A stretch of 7,032 bases of DNA from Pseudofrankia asymbiotica. Its GTDB lineage: Bacteria > Actinomycetota > Actinomycetes > Frankiales > Frankiaceae. The stretch is taken from assembly GCF_001983105.1 (NCBI RefSeq), contig NZ_MOMC01000071.1, positions 54,118 through 61,149 of the forward strand, in the 5' to 3' direction. The notes under the pieces were generated by a model. That model saw only the letters and a list, made by a program, of their open reading frames with translations. It was not told the origin of the DNA and did not search any database. Made by a program: the position numbers and the translations under genes. How positions within the stretch are numbered: the stretch's first letter is position 1; the number at the start of each line of letters is the position of its first letter. Positions 1 through 5,038 of this stretch are shown piece by piece.

Positions 1-1311
1 ATGAACGGGCGCGACGAGCGCGCGGCGCAGCGTCTGCAGCACGGCCAGGCCCACGCCGAGCGCCACTCCTTCCAGGAGGTTGAGGACCACGACGCCGCCC
101 GCGGTGACCAGGTAGACGGCGAGGTCCCCATGCCGGGACAGGACCCGGACGCCGGCGAGGTCGACGAGTTTCACGCCGATCACGACGAGCAGCCCGGCGA
201 GGACCGCCAGCGGGATCTGGCGTAGCAGCGGCGCGAGCAGCAGGGCGAACCCGGCCATCCACAGTCCGTGCAGGATGGTCGAGGCACGGGTCCGGGCGCC
301 GGCGCGGACGTTGGTGGCGCTGCGGACGATCACACCGGTGACCGGCAGTCCGCCCGCGAGTCCCGACACGGTGTTCGCGGCGCCCTGCGCGACCAGCTCC
401 CGGTCCAGGTTCCCGCGCGGACCGCCGTGCATGTTGTCCACGGCGACGGCTGACAGCAGGGACTCGATACTGGCGATCAGCGTGACGGTGAGGATGGCGG
501 TCGCGATGCCCGTCACCGCGCCGCCGGGCAGCTCCGGCAGGGCGAGCGAGCCGAGAACATCATGAGGCAGCGCGACCCGGGGCACGTCGGACGCCAGCGA
601 CGCCACGGTGGTGAGGGTCACCGCCGCCAGCGGCGCGGGCACGCTCGCGAGCGGGCGCGGCAGCCGCGGCCACGCCAGCATCAGGACGATGGTCGCCAGG
701 CCGAGCACGGCCGCCACCGGGACGTGGACGGTCCCGAACTGACGGCCAAGCTCGATGATGTTGTCGAGGGCCGAGGACCTCGCGGCGCCGCCGAGCACGA
801 CGTGGACCTGGCCGACGACGATCGTGATCCCAATGCCCGCGAGCATCCCCTGCACCACGGCAGGCGAGATCGCGAGCACCCCGCGGGCGACCCGGCTGAC
901 GCCGAGAAGCACCTGCAGGACGCCCGCGACGGCGGTGACGAAACACGCCGCCCGCCAGCCGTAGGTCGCGACCACTGTGGCGACTACCGAGGTGAGGCCC
1001 GCCGCCGGGCCCGAGACCTGCAGAGGCACGCCGCCCAGCGCGCCCGCCACGACGCCGCCGACCACGGCGGCGATGACTCCGGCGGCCACCGGCGCCCCGG
1101 AGGCGACGGCGATGCCCAACGAGAGGGGCAGGGCGACCAGGAAGACCACCAGCGACGCCTCGACGTCGGCCCGCCACCGGGGCCGCGCGTCACGTCGGTC
1201 CAGCGAGACTCCAGGCCGGGTCCTTTTCGCCCTGCTCAGGTCTCTCGGGCTTCCCGGATTTCTCAGGCTGCTCGTGTCGCTCGTGTCGGGCGCGGGGGAC
1301 TCGTCGGGCAC
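1..1311 (-). CDS. SulP-family inorganic anion transporter (3' end outside window)
   Basis: Membrane transporter of the SulP (SLC26-like) family, which moves sulfate, bicarbonate or similar anions; the substrate cannot be read from sequence. The minus frame is open from the window edge to 1311, giving 437 codons. A hydrophilic N-terminal tail of about 50 residues precedes the first membrane helix (near 51-75, with VVFLVALPLSLGIAVASG). Family marks follow in order: VSGPAAGLT at 99-107, an ISPAVVQGMLAGIGI helix, IESLLSAVAVD at 282-292, then a loop reading NTVSGLAGGLPVTG and SATN. The hydrophobic stretch LAVYLVTAGGVVVLNLLEGVAL looks like the last helix, so the window stops about where a STAS or carbonic-anhydrase domain would begin. 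Both occur after this membrane part in the family; I cannot tell which applies. The GTG start at 1311 is chosen because GGAG lies 7 bases upstream and an in-frame stop lies at 1369-1371. Confidence 0.93.
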   Translation of the reverse strand, partial: MPDESPAPDTSDTSSLRNPGSPRDLSRAKRTRPGVSLDRRDARPRWRADVEASLVVFLVALPLSLGIAVASGAPVAAGVIAAVVGGVVAGALGGVPLQVSGPAAGLTSVVATVVATYGWRAACFVTAVAGVLQVLLGVSRVARGVLAISPAVVQGMLAGIGITIVVGQVHVVLGGAARSSALDNIIELGRQFGTVHVPVAAVLGLATIVLMLAWPRLPRPLASVPAPLAAVTLTTVASLASDVPRVALPHDVLGSLALPELPGGAVTGIATAILTVTLIASIESLLSAVAVDNMHGGPRGNLDRELVAQGAANTVSGLAGGLPVTGVIVRSATNVRAGARTRASTILHGLWMAGFALLLAPLLRQIPLAVLAGLLVVIGVKLVDLAGVRVLSRHGDLAVYLVTAGGVVVLNLLEGVALGVGLAVLQTLRRALVAPVH

Positions 1312-1318
1312 GTGCGGA

Positions 1319-1322
1319 CTCC
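1319..1322 (-). promoter_or_regulatory. Ribosome binding site deciding the GTG start of the SulP gene
   Basis: GGAG on the minus strand with a 7-base spacer (TCCGCAC) before GTG at 1311-1309. No ATG lies in frame between the upstream stop (1371-1369) and the first membrane helix, so this site supports the GTG start. Confidence 0.6.
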
Positions 1323-1356
1323 AGTCGTAGGCCGGCCGCAGACACCACGACAACGA

Positions 1357-1372
1357 GTAGCTGTAAAGCTAC
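1357..1372. repeat. Small inverted repeat upstream of the SulP gene
   Basis: GTAGCT, a 4-base spacer GTAA, then AGCTAC: perfect 6-base arms about 46 bases upstream of the SulP start. It could be a short hairpin in the transcript leader or a protein binding site. It is short, so chance is possible. Confidence 0.4.
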
Positions 1373-1418
1373 GTTCCGAGATCGAGTGGGTCGACGGTGG
1401 TCGCGATGTGGGCGCCCA

Positions 1419-1437
1419 GTGGTCGAGCGTCGACCAC
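1419..1437. promoter_or_regulatory. Perfect 8-base-arm palindrome in the SulP/CAP divergent region (operator candidate)
   Basis: GTGGTCGA, centre GCG, then TCGACCAC. The dyad is perfect over 8 bases per arm with a 3-base centre, typical in size for a dimeric repressor site (for example TetR- or GntR-like). It lies 108 bases upstream of the transporter start and about 250 upstream of the lipoprotein start. A third copy of the arm, GGTGGTCG at 1396-1403, can also pair with CGACCACC at 1431-1438, so two alternative hairpins are possible in RNA. The regulator is unknown and none is encoded next to it. Confidence 0.5.
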
Positions 1438-1633
1438 CCGTCTCTCACAACCCGGCTCCAGAGGCCCGCTGCGCGCTCGGGGGTAGGTGGCTCGGTAAGG
1501 CAGGTTTGGGAGATAGCGGGTCCAATCGGCTTCGGTGAGGTCGGCTGGGGGACTGAGTTGGCCGGGGGGACCGACGTGGGGAGCACCACCGCGGCACTTC
1601 CCACAAGGGTGTCGATGTCGCTCTGATCCGGTT

Positions 1634-1642
1634 TGCTACCGT
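1634..1642 (+). promoter_or_regulatory. Possible extended -10 promoter for the CAP lipoprotein gene
   Basis: TG, one base, then TACCGT (1637-1642) matches an extended -10 pattern (TGnTAnnnT) about 42 bases before the ATG at 1684. No good -35 hexamer is visible at the usual spacing; TGTCGC at 1617-1622 is only 14 bases away and TGTCGA at 1610-1615 is 21 away. Weak evidence. Confidence 0.25.
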
Positions 1643-1670
1643 TACACCTGTTCCTAGGGAGGGGTGCCCG

Positions 1671-1676
1671 AGGGAG
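1671..1676 (+). promoter_or_regulatory. Ribosome binding site deciding the CAP lipoprotein start
   Basis: AGGGAG followed by a 7-base spacer and ATG at 1684. It selects this ATG over the in-frame TTG at 1633, which would put 17 extra residues before the lipoprotein signal peptide. Confidence 0.65.
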
Positions 1677-1683
1677 TGCTCTG

Positions 1684-2400
1684 ATGACCTCTGTCTCCAG
1701 AAGTCTCACCGGCGTCATGGCCGCCGTCGGCTTGGCCGCGGTCCTCACCGCCTGCAAGCCAAGCTCGTTCCCGCCGCCATCCGGCGGTGGAGACCCACGG
1801 CCGACAGCCACCGCCAGCCCGGCCACCTCGTCCCCGGCCGCGAGCCCGTCCACCACCAGCTCGCCCACGGCCGTGCCGACGTCGTCACCCGCCCCCCCGC
1901 CGCCGGCCCCGACGACGACCCCGCCGAGGACGGTTCCCACGACGCGGCCGCCGACACGGCCGCCGACGACGCCGGCCCCGCGGCCGACGACCACGGCCCC
2001 GCCGCCGCCCGCCGGGGGGACGCAGACGGACGAGGTCGTCCGGCTCACCAACGTCGAACGGTCCAAGGCGGGCTGCGGCCCGCTAGCCGTCGACGCCCGC
2101 CTCACCGCCGCCGCGCAGGGCCACTCGGCCGACATGGCGCAGAAGAACTACTTCAGCCACACAAGCCTTGACGGACGCTCGTTCGCCGACCGGATCCGCG
2201 CGACCGGCTTCCCGGGAACCTCCATCGCGGAGAACATCGCCGCCGGCGGGACGACAGCGGCGCAGACCGTCGAGATGTGGATGAACAGCGAGGGGCACCG
2301 CGCGAACATCCTCAACTGCTCCTACACCCACATCGGCGTCGGCTACGCCGAGGGCGGCTCCTACCGGTACTACTGGACGCAGGACTTCGGCCGCCTCTGA
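1684..2400 (+). CDS. CAP-domain (SCP/PR-1, YkwD-like) secreted lipoprotein
   Basis: A 238-residue protein predicted to be exported and lipid-anchored on the outside of the cell membrane. Residues 1-24 form a lipoprotein signal peptide: Arg6, a hydrophobic run, then the lipobox LTAC with Cys24 as the modified residue. Residues 25 to about 112 are a flexible Pro/Thr/Ser-rich linker, long enough to reach into the cell wall, including a tandem RPPT pair at 88-95. The CAP domain fills about 113-238: DEVVRLTNVER, HSADMA with His147, NYFSH with His159, AENIAAG with Glu183, and MNSEGHRANIL with Glu203 and His205. The His and Glu residues match the family's conserved cavity. Cys131 and Cys212 could form a disulfide bond outside the cell. 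The enzymatic or binding role of bacterial CAP proteins is mostly unknown, so none is assigned. It is transcribed alone, convergent with the sigma gene. Confidence 0.92.
   Translation: MTSVSRSLTGVMAAVGLAAVLTACKPSSFPPPSGGGDPRPTATASPATSSPAASPSTTSSPTAVPTSSPAPPPPAPTTTPPRTVPTTRPPTRPPTTPAPRPTTTAPPPPAGGTQTDEVVRLTNVERSKAGCGPLAVDARLTAAAQGHSADMAQKNYFSHTSLDGRSFADRIRATGFPGTSIAENIAAGGTTAAQTVEMWMNSEGHRANILNCSYTHIGVGYAEGGSYRYYWTQDFGRL
1945..1968 (+). repeat. Tandem 12-base repeat in the lipoprotein linker
   Basis: Two adjacent copies of CGGCCGCCGACA/G, differing only at the last base, encode RPPT twice (residues 88-95). It is a short in-frame tandem duplication in low-complexity linker DNA, a likely site of length variation between strains. 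Confidence 0.7.
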
Positions 2401-2428
2401 CACTCCGGGCTCCACGTTCCACAGGCCC

Positions 2429-2472
2429 CCTCGCCGGCCGTCCGCGTGCACAGCCGCGGCCGGCCGGCGAGG
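2429..2472. terminator. Long GC-rich hairpin between convergent genes, probable shared terminator
   Basis: The outer arms CCTCGCCGGCCG (2429-2440) and CGGCCGGCGAGG (2461-2472) are perfectly complementary over 12 bases. After one mismatch the stem continues for 5 more pairs (2442-2446 with 2455-2459), leaving an 8-base loop. It sits 29 bases after the lipoprotein stop and 55 bases from the sigma gene stop, where a two-way terminator would be expected. There is no T run on either side, as is common for GC-rich actinomycete terminators. Confidence 0.7.
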
Positions 2473-2526
2473 CCGGGCGGACAGCACCGCCAGCGGACAG
2501 GACCGCCGGGTCACGGCACCGCGGAC

Positions 2527-3417
2527 TCAGGGCGCGAATGCCGTCAGATCAAGCCGCCGCAGCCGGTCAGGATCGGCGAACACGTCGATCTCGACGATCC
2601 GACCGCCGCGCACCGTGAAGCCGAGGATCGCGGTCGGCGTCAGGCCGGCCGGGATGACCACGATTCCCGGGACCCCGTTCACCAGCGCCCGCCGCCCGAA
2701 CGGAGCCATCGGCGCGAACGTCGACACCGCCGCGGCGACCTCCCGGGCACCGCGGACCTCGCCCGACGTGCCCAGCCGGCCGCCGGCGTCGGCACGCAGC
2801 ACGACGTCGGGATCCAGCACGGCGAGCAGGCCGTCGAGGTCGCCGTCGCGCGCCGCGGCCTGGAACGCGTCGACGAGCTCCCGGTGCCGGGCGCGGTCGA
2901 CGTCCGACGTCACGCCGGCGCCCCGCACCCGACGCCGGGCGCGGCTGGCGAGCTGCGTCGCGGCGGCCGGTGAGCGCTGGACGACCCTGCCGACCTCGTC
3001 GAACGGCACCCCGAACAGGTCGTGCAGCACGAACGCGATGCGCTCCGCGGGGGTGAGGGTGTCGAGCACCACCAGCAGCGCGAGCCCGATGGCATCGGCG
3101 AGCAGCGCCTCCTGCTCGGGGTCGGCGGCGTCCTCGCGGCTGACCAGGGGCTCGGGCAGGTGGACCCCGAACTGCTCCTCCCGGCGAGCGCGGCGCGTCC
3201 GGAGCATGTCCAGGCAGATCCGCGCGACCACCGTCGTCAGCCAGCCCGGCAGGTTCACCACGTCCCCGCGGTCGGCCCTGGTGAGCCGCAGCCACGCTTC
3301 CTGCACCGCGTCATCCGCGTCGCTGAGGGAACCCAGCATGCGGTAGGCGACCGCCCGGAGGCGTGGCCGATGGGTCTCGAACTGTTCGGTGAACGGGTCG
3401 CCGCCGCCGTCGGTCAT
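2527..3417 (-). CDS. ECF41-type (SigJ-like) RNA polymerase sigma factor with C-terminal SnoaL-like domain
   Basis: A 296-residue alternative sigma factor that directs RNA polymerase to a small set of promoters. Region 2 spans about 9-77 (AYRMLGSLSDADDAVQEAWLR at 24-44, then LPGWLTTVVARICLDMLR). Region 4 spans about 105-163 (LTPAERIAFVLHDLFGVPFDEV, then SRARRRVR). About 175-296 is a SnoaL/NTF2-like domain in place of a separate anti-sigma factor. Three marks of the ECF41 group are present in altered form: HLPEP at 86-90 (usual WLPEP), DAGGR at 210-214 (usual DGGGR) and DPDRL at 282-286 (usual NPDKL). In this group the C-terminal domain controls sigma activity. The start at 3417 is chosen over an earlier ATG at 3522 because GAGGGGGA lies just upstream and the longer form would overlap the neighbouring divergent gene. 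It is divergent from the oxidoreductase, as is typical for ECF41. Confidence 0.93.
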   Translation of the reverse strand: MTDGGGDPFTEQFETHRPRLRAVAYRMLGSLSDADDAVQEAWLRLTRADRGDVVNLPGWLTTVVARICLDMLRTRRARREEQFGVHLPEPLVSREDAADPEQEALLADAIGLALLVVLDTLTPAERIAFVLHDLFGVPFDEVGRVVQRSPAAATQLASRARRRVRGAGVTSDVDRARHRELVDAFQAAARDGDLDGLLAVLDPDVVLRADAGGRLGTSGEVRGAREVAAAVSTFAPMAPFGRRALVNGVPGIVVIPAGLTPTAILGFTVRGGRIVEIDVFADPDRLRRLDLTAFAP

Positions 3418-3434
3418 GGTTCCCCCTCTGGATC

Positions 3435-3461
3435 CGTCATACCGATGACGAACCGCGTTCG
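3435..3461. promoter_or_regulatory. Two adjacent palindromes in the sigma/oxidoreductase divergent region
   Basis: CGTCAT-ACCG-ATGACG (3435-3450, perfect 6-base arms) is followed directly by CGAAC-CGC-GTTCG (3449-3461, perfect 5-base arms), overlapping by two bases. Together they cover the -10, the start-site area and part of the spacer of the candidate sigma promoter. They may be an operator; the binding protein is unknown. Confidence 0.4.
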
Positions 3462-3473
3462 GCGGATCTGACG
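3447..3473 (-). promoter_or_regulatory. Candidate ECF41 promoter in front of the sigma gene (autoregulation)
   Basis: On the minus strand CGTCAGA (3473-3467) is followed by exactly 16 bases and then CGTC (3450-3447). As I recall it, the ECF41 promoter consensus is TGTCACA at -35 and CGTC at -10. The match is 5 of 7 and 4 of 4, and the -10 lies about 30 bases before the sigma start codon. Self-control of the sigma gene is inferred; chance similarity cannot be excluded in GC-rich DNA. No equally good match faces the oxidoreductase gene. Confidence 0.4.
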
Positions 3474-3487
3474 CGTCTGGAGCAACG

Positions 3488-4156
3488 ATGAAACTGACGA
3501 TCTTCGCGGCCACGGGTGGCATCGGGCGCCATCTTCTCGAGCAGGCGACGGCGGCCGGTCACGAGGTGACCGCCGTGGTGCGCCGGCCGGACGCGCTGCC
3601 GTCGGTTCCGGCGCGGGTCGTCACCGCCGACCTGGCGGCGGCCGACCCCGCGGCGCTGGCGGCCGCGCTCGCCGGTGCGGACGCGGTCCTGTCCGGTCTC
3701 GGCGCCCGCGGGAAGAAGGACGCCGGGGTCGCCTGGCGGGGCACGACGGCGATCGCCTCGGCGATGCGCGCCAGCGGCGTCCGGCGGATCGTCGTCGTCA
3801 GCGCGGCGCCGATCGGCCAGGTCCCCTCGCCGGGCCGGCCGCGCCCGCCTCGGCACGACGCCGGCGACGGTTTCTTCACCCGGTACCTGCTGTCCCCTGG
3901 CATCAGAACCGTCCTGCGCACGCACTACGCCGACCTCGCCCGGATGGAGGAAGTACTGCGCGACAGCGACCTGGACTGGACGGTGGTCCGGCCGCCGCGG
4001 CTGACCGACGGCCCGTTGACGACCACCTACCGCACGGCCCTCGACCAGAACCTGCGCGGCGGCGTCGCCATCTCCCGTGCCGACGTCGCCCACCGCATGC
4101 TGCGCGCTCTCGACGAGCCCGACACGGTCAGGCACACCGTCGGCATCGCCGACTAA
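3488..4156 (+). CDS. NAD(P)-binding oxidoreductase, NmrA-like / atypical SDR family
   Basis: A 222-residue single-domain cytosolic Rossmann-fold protein, a usual length for the family (NAD(P)H-binding, PF13460-like). The dinucleotide loop is FAATGGIG at residues 6-13; the usual GxxGxxG has Ala7 in place of its first glycine. VVRRP at 30-34 carries the arginines that often favour NADP. Further family marks are IVVVSAAPIG at 101-110, WTVVRPPRLTDGP at 164-176 and ISRADVAHRML at 195-205. The classical SDR catalytic YxxxK pattern is not evident, as in other atypical members, so it may be an enzyme or a redox sensor; the substrate is unknown. The start at 3488 has GGAG at 3479-3482 with a 5-base spacer. 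It is divergent from the ECF41 sigma factor by 70 bases. In known ECF41 loci the partner is a carboxymuconolactone decarboxylase, oxidoreductase or epimerase, so this is the likely target gene of the sigma factor. Confidence 0.9.
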   Translation: MKLTIFAATGGIGRHLLEQATAAGHEVTAVVRRPDALPSVPARVVTADLAAADPAALAAALAGADAVLSGLGARGKKDAGVAWRGTTAIASAMRASGVRRIVVVSAAPIGQVPSPGRPRPPRHDAGDGFFTRYLLSPGIRTVLRTHYADLARMEEVLRDSDLDWTVVRPPRLTDGPLTTTYRTALDQNLRGGVAISRADVAHRMLRALDEPDTVRHTVGIAD

Positions 4157-4157
4157 T

Positions 4158-4185
4158 GCGGGCGCCGTTGGCCCGCCGCGGCGGG
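4158..4185 (+). terminator. Hairpin directly after the oxidoreductase stop, probable terminator
   Basis: GCGGGC (4158-4163), a 7-base loop, then GCCCGC (4171-4176) starts two bases after the stop codon. It overlaps a perfect 14-base palindrome, CCCGCCGCGGCGGG (4172-4185). There is no T run, so efficiency is uncertain. Confidence 0.5.
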
Positions 4186-4675
4186 AGTTCTGGAACGAGT
4201 CAGACGTAGCGCGTCACTGGCGACGCGTCGCGTCCGAACAGCGGCGGCGATGGCCTGGTCCATCGCGGACGCCAGCGAGTCCCCTCGCGCACGCGGCTGG
4301 TCGGCCCTGCGCCGCCGAGGGGTGGCAGGCCGTTCTGCGGCACGCTGCGGCCGGTCGACGTGGCGCGGGGCCAAGTTTCCTGCTGAGGAGGTGCGCGAGG
4401 CGCGAGAGCTTCTTCGCGCGACTTGACCTTCTCGCGAACCAAACCAGTTCCATGCTCCGGAAGAACTGCCCAACCACGGTCAGGCCGACGCGGTCTCAAG
4501 CGATCGGCGCATAGAAACTCGTAGAAAGGTGACCCACCGATTGGAGGGTCGGGCGCGGAGCATGGAGTTGATCTCCAGGGAATTTGCGGTAAAGCTGCCG
4601 CATCGGGTGGTCGTCGGGTTGCTGGATCGACTGACGGCTACACTCATTGCGGAGCTGGCTCCAGATCGGTTGGGC

Positions 4676-4702
4676 AGCCCAGGGGAATCTTGCCCCTGGG
4701 CT
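4676..4702. repeat. Perfect 10-base hairpin of unknown role
   Basis: AGCCCAGGGG, 7-base loop AATCTTG, CCCCTGGGCT. The stem is perfect and strong, and no gene ends close by on either strand. It may be a terminator left from a lost gene, the tip of a small RNA, or the end of a vanished element. Confidence 0.6.
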
Positions 4703-4788
4703 CCCGCGAATCCTGGCATGACGATCTATCGTTCAGGGATCATGATCAATTCCTGCGGCCCAGTGTACGCGACAGGAACCATCTGCTC

Positions 4789-4875
4789 TTAAATGGCCGC
4801 GGATCGCGCCGCGGCCGCCTGCTCCGGCGACAGCTCACGATCTTTCTTCCGAGGCTTCATATCTCTCGATGTCAT
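4789..4875 (-). pseudogene. Possible relic of an IS5-like transposase C-terminal region
   Basis: A 28-codon frame includes MKPRKKDRELSPEQAAAA. A basic run followed by ELSPEQ resembles a stretch seen near the C-terminus of IS5-group transposases, where a Lys/Arg-rich segment and ELTPEQ precede the helix carrying the catalytic Glu. Here the frame stops soon after, without the following VEH-type motif, and I cannot extend it in the other frames. There is a stop codon immediately upstream and no convincing ribosome site. It could be chance or an unrelated small peptide. Confidence 0.25.
4795..4816. repeat. GC-rich inverted repeat with 8-base arms
   Basis: GGCCGCGG, 6-base spacer ATCGCG, then CCGCGGCC; the arms are perfect. 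It lies inside the short relic frame, so it may be a stable hairpin but is not placed as a terminator of any clear gene. Confidence 0.5.
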
Positions 4876-4941
4876 CACTCACGGTGCCCATCCCGCCGGA
4901 CCCAGGCCCGGCGTGTCAGGCCGGAACCACCGTTCTCGTGC

Positions 4942-4967
4942 GGCTCTGTTGCACTTTCGGTGGTGAC
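4942..4967 (+). repeat. Left terminal inverted repeat of the ISL3 element
   Basis: Begins GGCTCTGTTGCACTTTCGG and ends GGTGGTGAC. It pairs with 6578-6603 except at one position (G here at base 10, T in the right end read inward). Confidence 0.92.
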
Positions 4968-5038
4968 GTTCTGTGGTCTGTGTGGGTGTCGGTCCTCGGG
5001 ATTCGTGAGGTGACCGATTCGCTCGGCCACGATGTGTC

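Larger units (their letters stand above)
4157..4941. other. Gene-poor intergenic region, likely decayed DNA
   Basis: About 785 bases between the oxidoreductase and the ISL3 element hold no reading frame with recognisable protein character. Candidate frames (for example 4529-4792 plus, 4214-4477 minus) lack a good ribosome site or family motifs. From about 4400 to 4890 the DNA is visibly richer in A and T than the flanking genes. It contains a perfect 10-base hairpin (4676-4702), a 10-base palindrome GATCATGATC (4738-4747), an 8-base-arm inverted repeat (4795-4816) and a short frame (4789-4875 minus) that may be transposase debris. This pattern suits an insertion hot spot or remains of transferred DNA. 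Confidence 0.6.

Noticed and set aside
560..1177. Long Arg/Gly-rich open frame on the minus strand, and a 354-codon frame on the plus strand at 562-1626
   Set aside because: Both are shadows of the SulP gene, which has clear membrane helices and family motifs in a different minus frame. Their products are low-complexity Arg/Gly/Asp strings.
1633..1683. TTG start giving the CAP protein 17 extra residues
   Set aside because: It would bury the lipoprotein signal peptide, and the ATG at 1684 has a good ribosome site.
1263..2135. 290-codon minus-strand frame across the SulP/CAP intergenic region and the lipoprotein gene
   Set aside because: It is a shadow of the CAP gene's GC-rich linker, with no recognisable domain, and overlaps two well-supported genes.
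3418..3522. Earlier ATG at 3522 for the sigma factor (331 residues)
   Set aside because: It would overlap the start of the divergent oxidoreductase and lacks sigma-like sequence; the ATG at 3417 has a strong ribosome site.
4214..4477. Basic minus-strand frame starting MVGQFFRSMELVWFARRSSR
   Set aside because: No family recognised, no clear ribosome site, and the second half is typical low-complexity shadow sequence.
4529..4792. 87-codon plus-strand frame with PHRVVVGLLDRLTATLIAELAPD
   Set aside because: A short protein-like stretch, but it then crosses the orphan hairpin into meaningless sequence; ribosome site poor and no family recognised.
4926..4964. ACCACCG / CGGTGGT inverted repeat crossing the left ISL3 boundary
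   Set aside because: Only 7 bases, and the rest of the flank does not resemble a terminal repeat, so it is not good evidence for a second element end.
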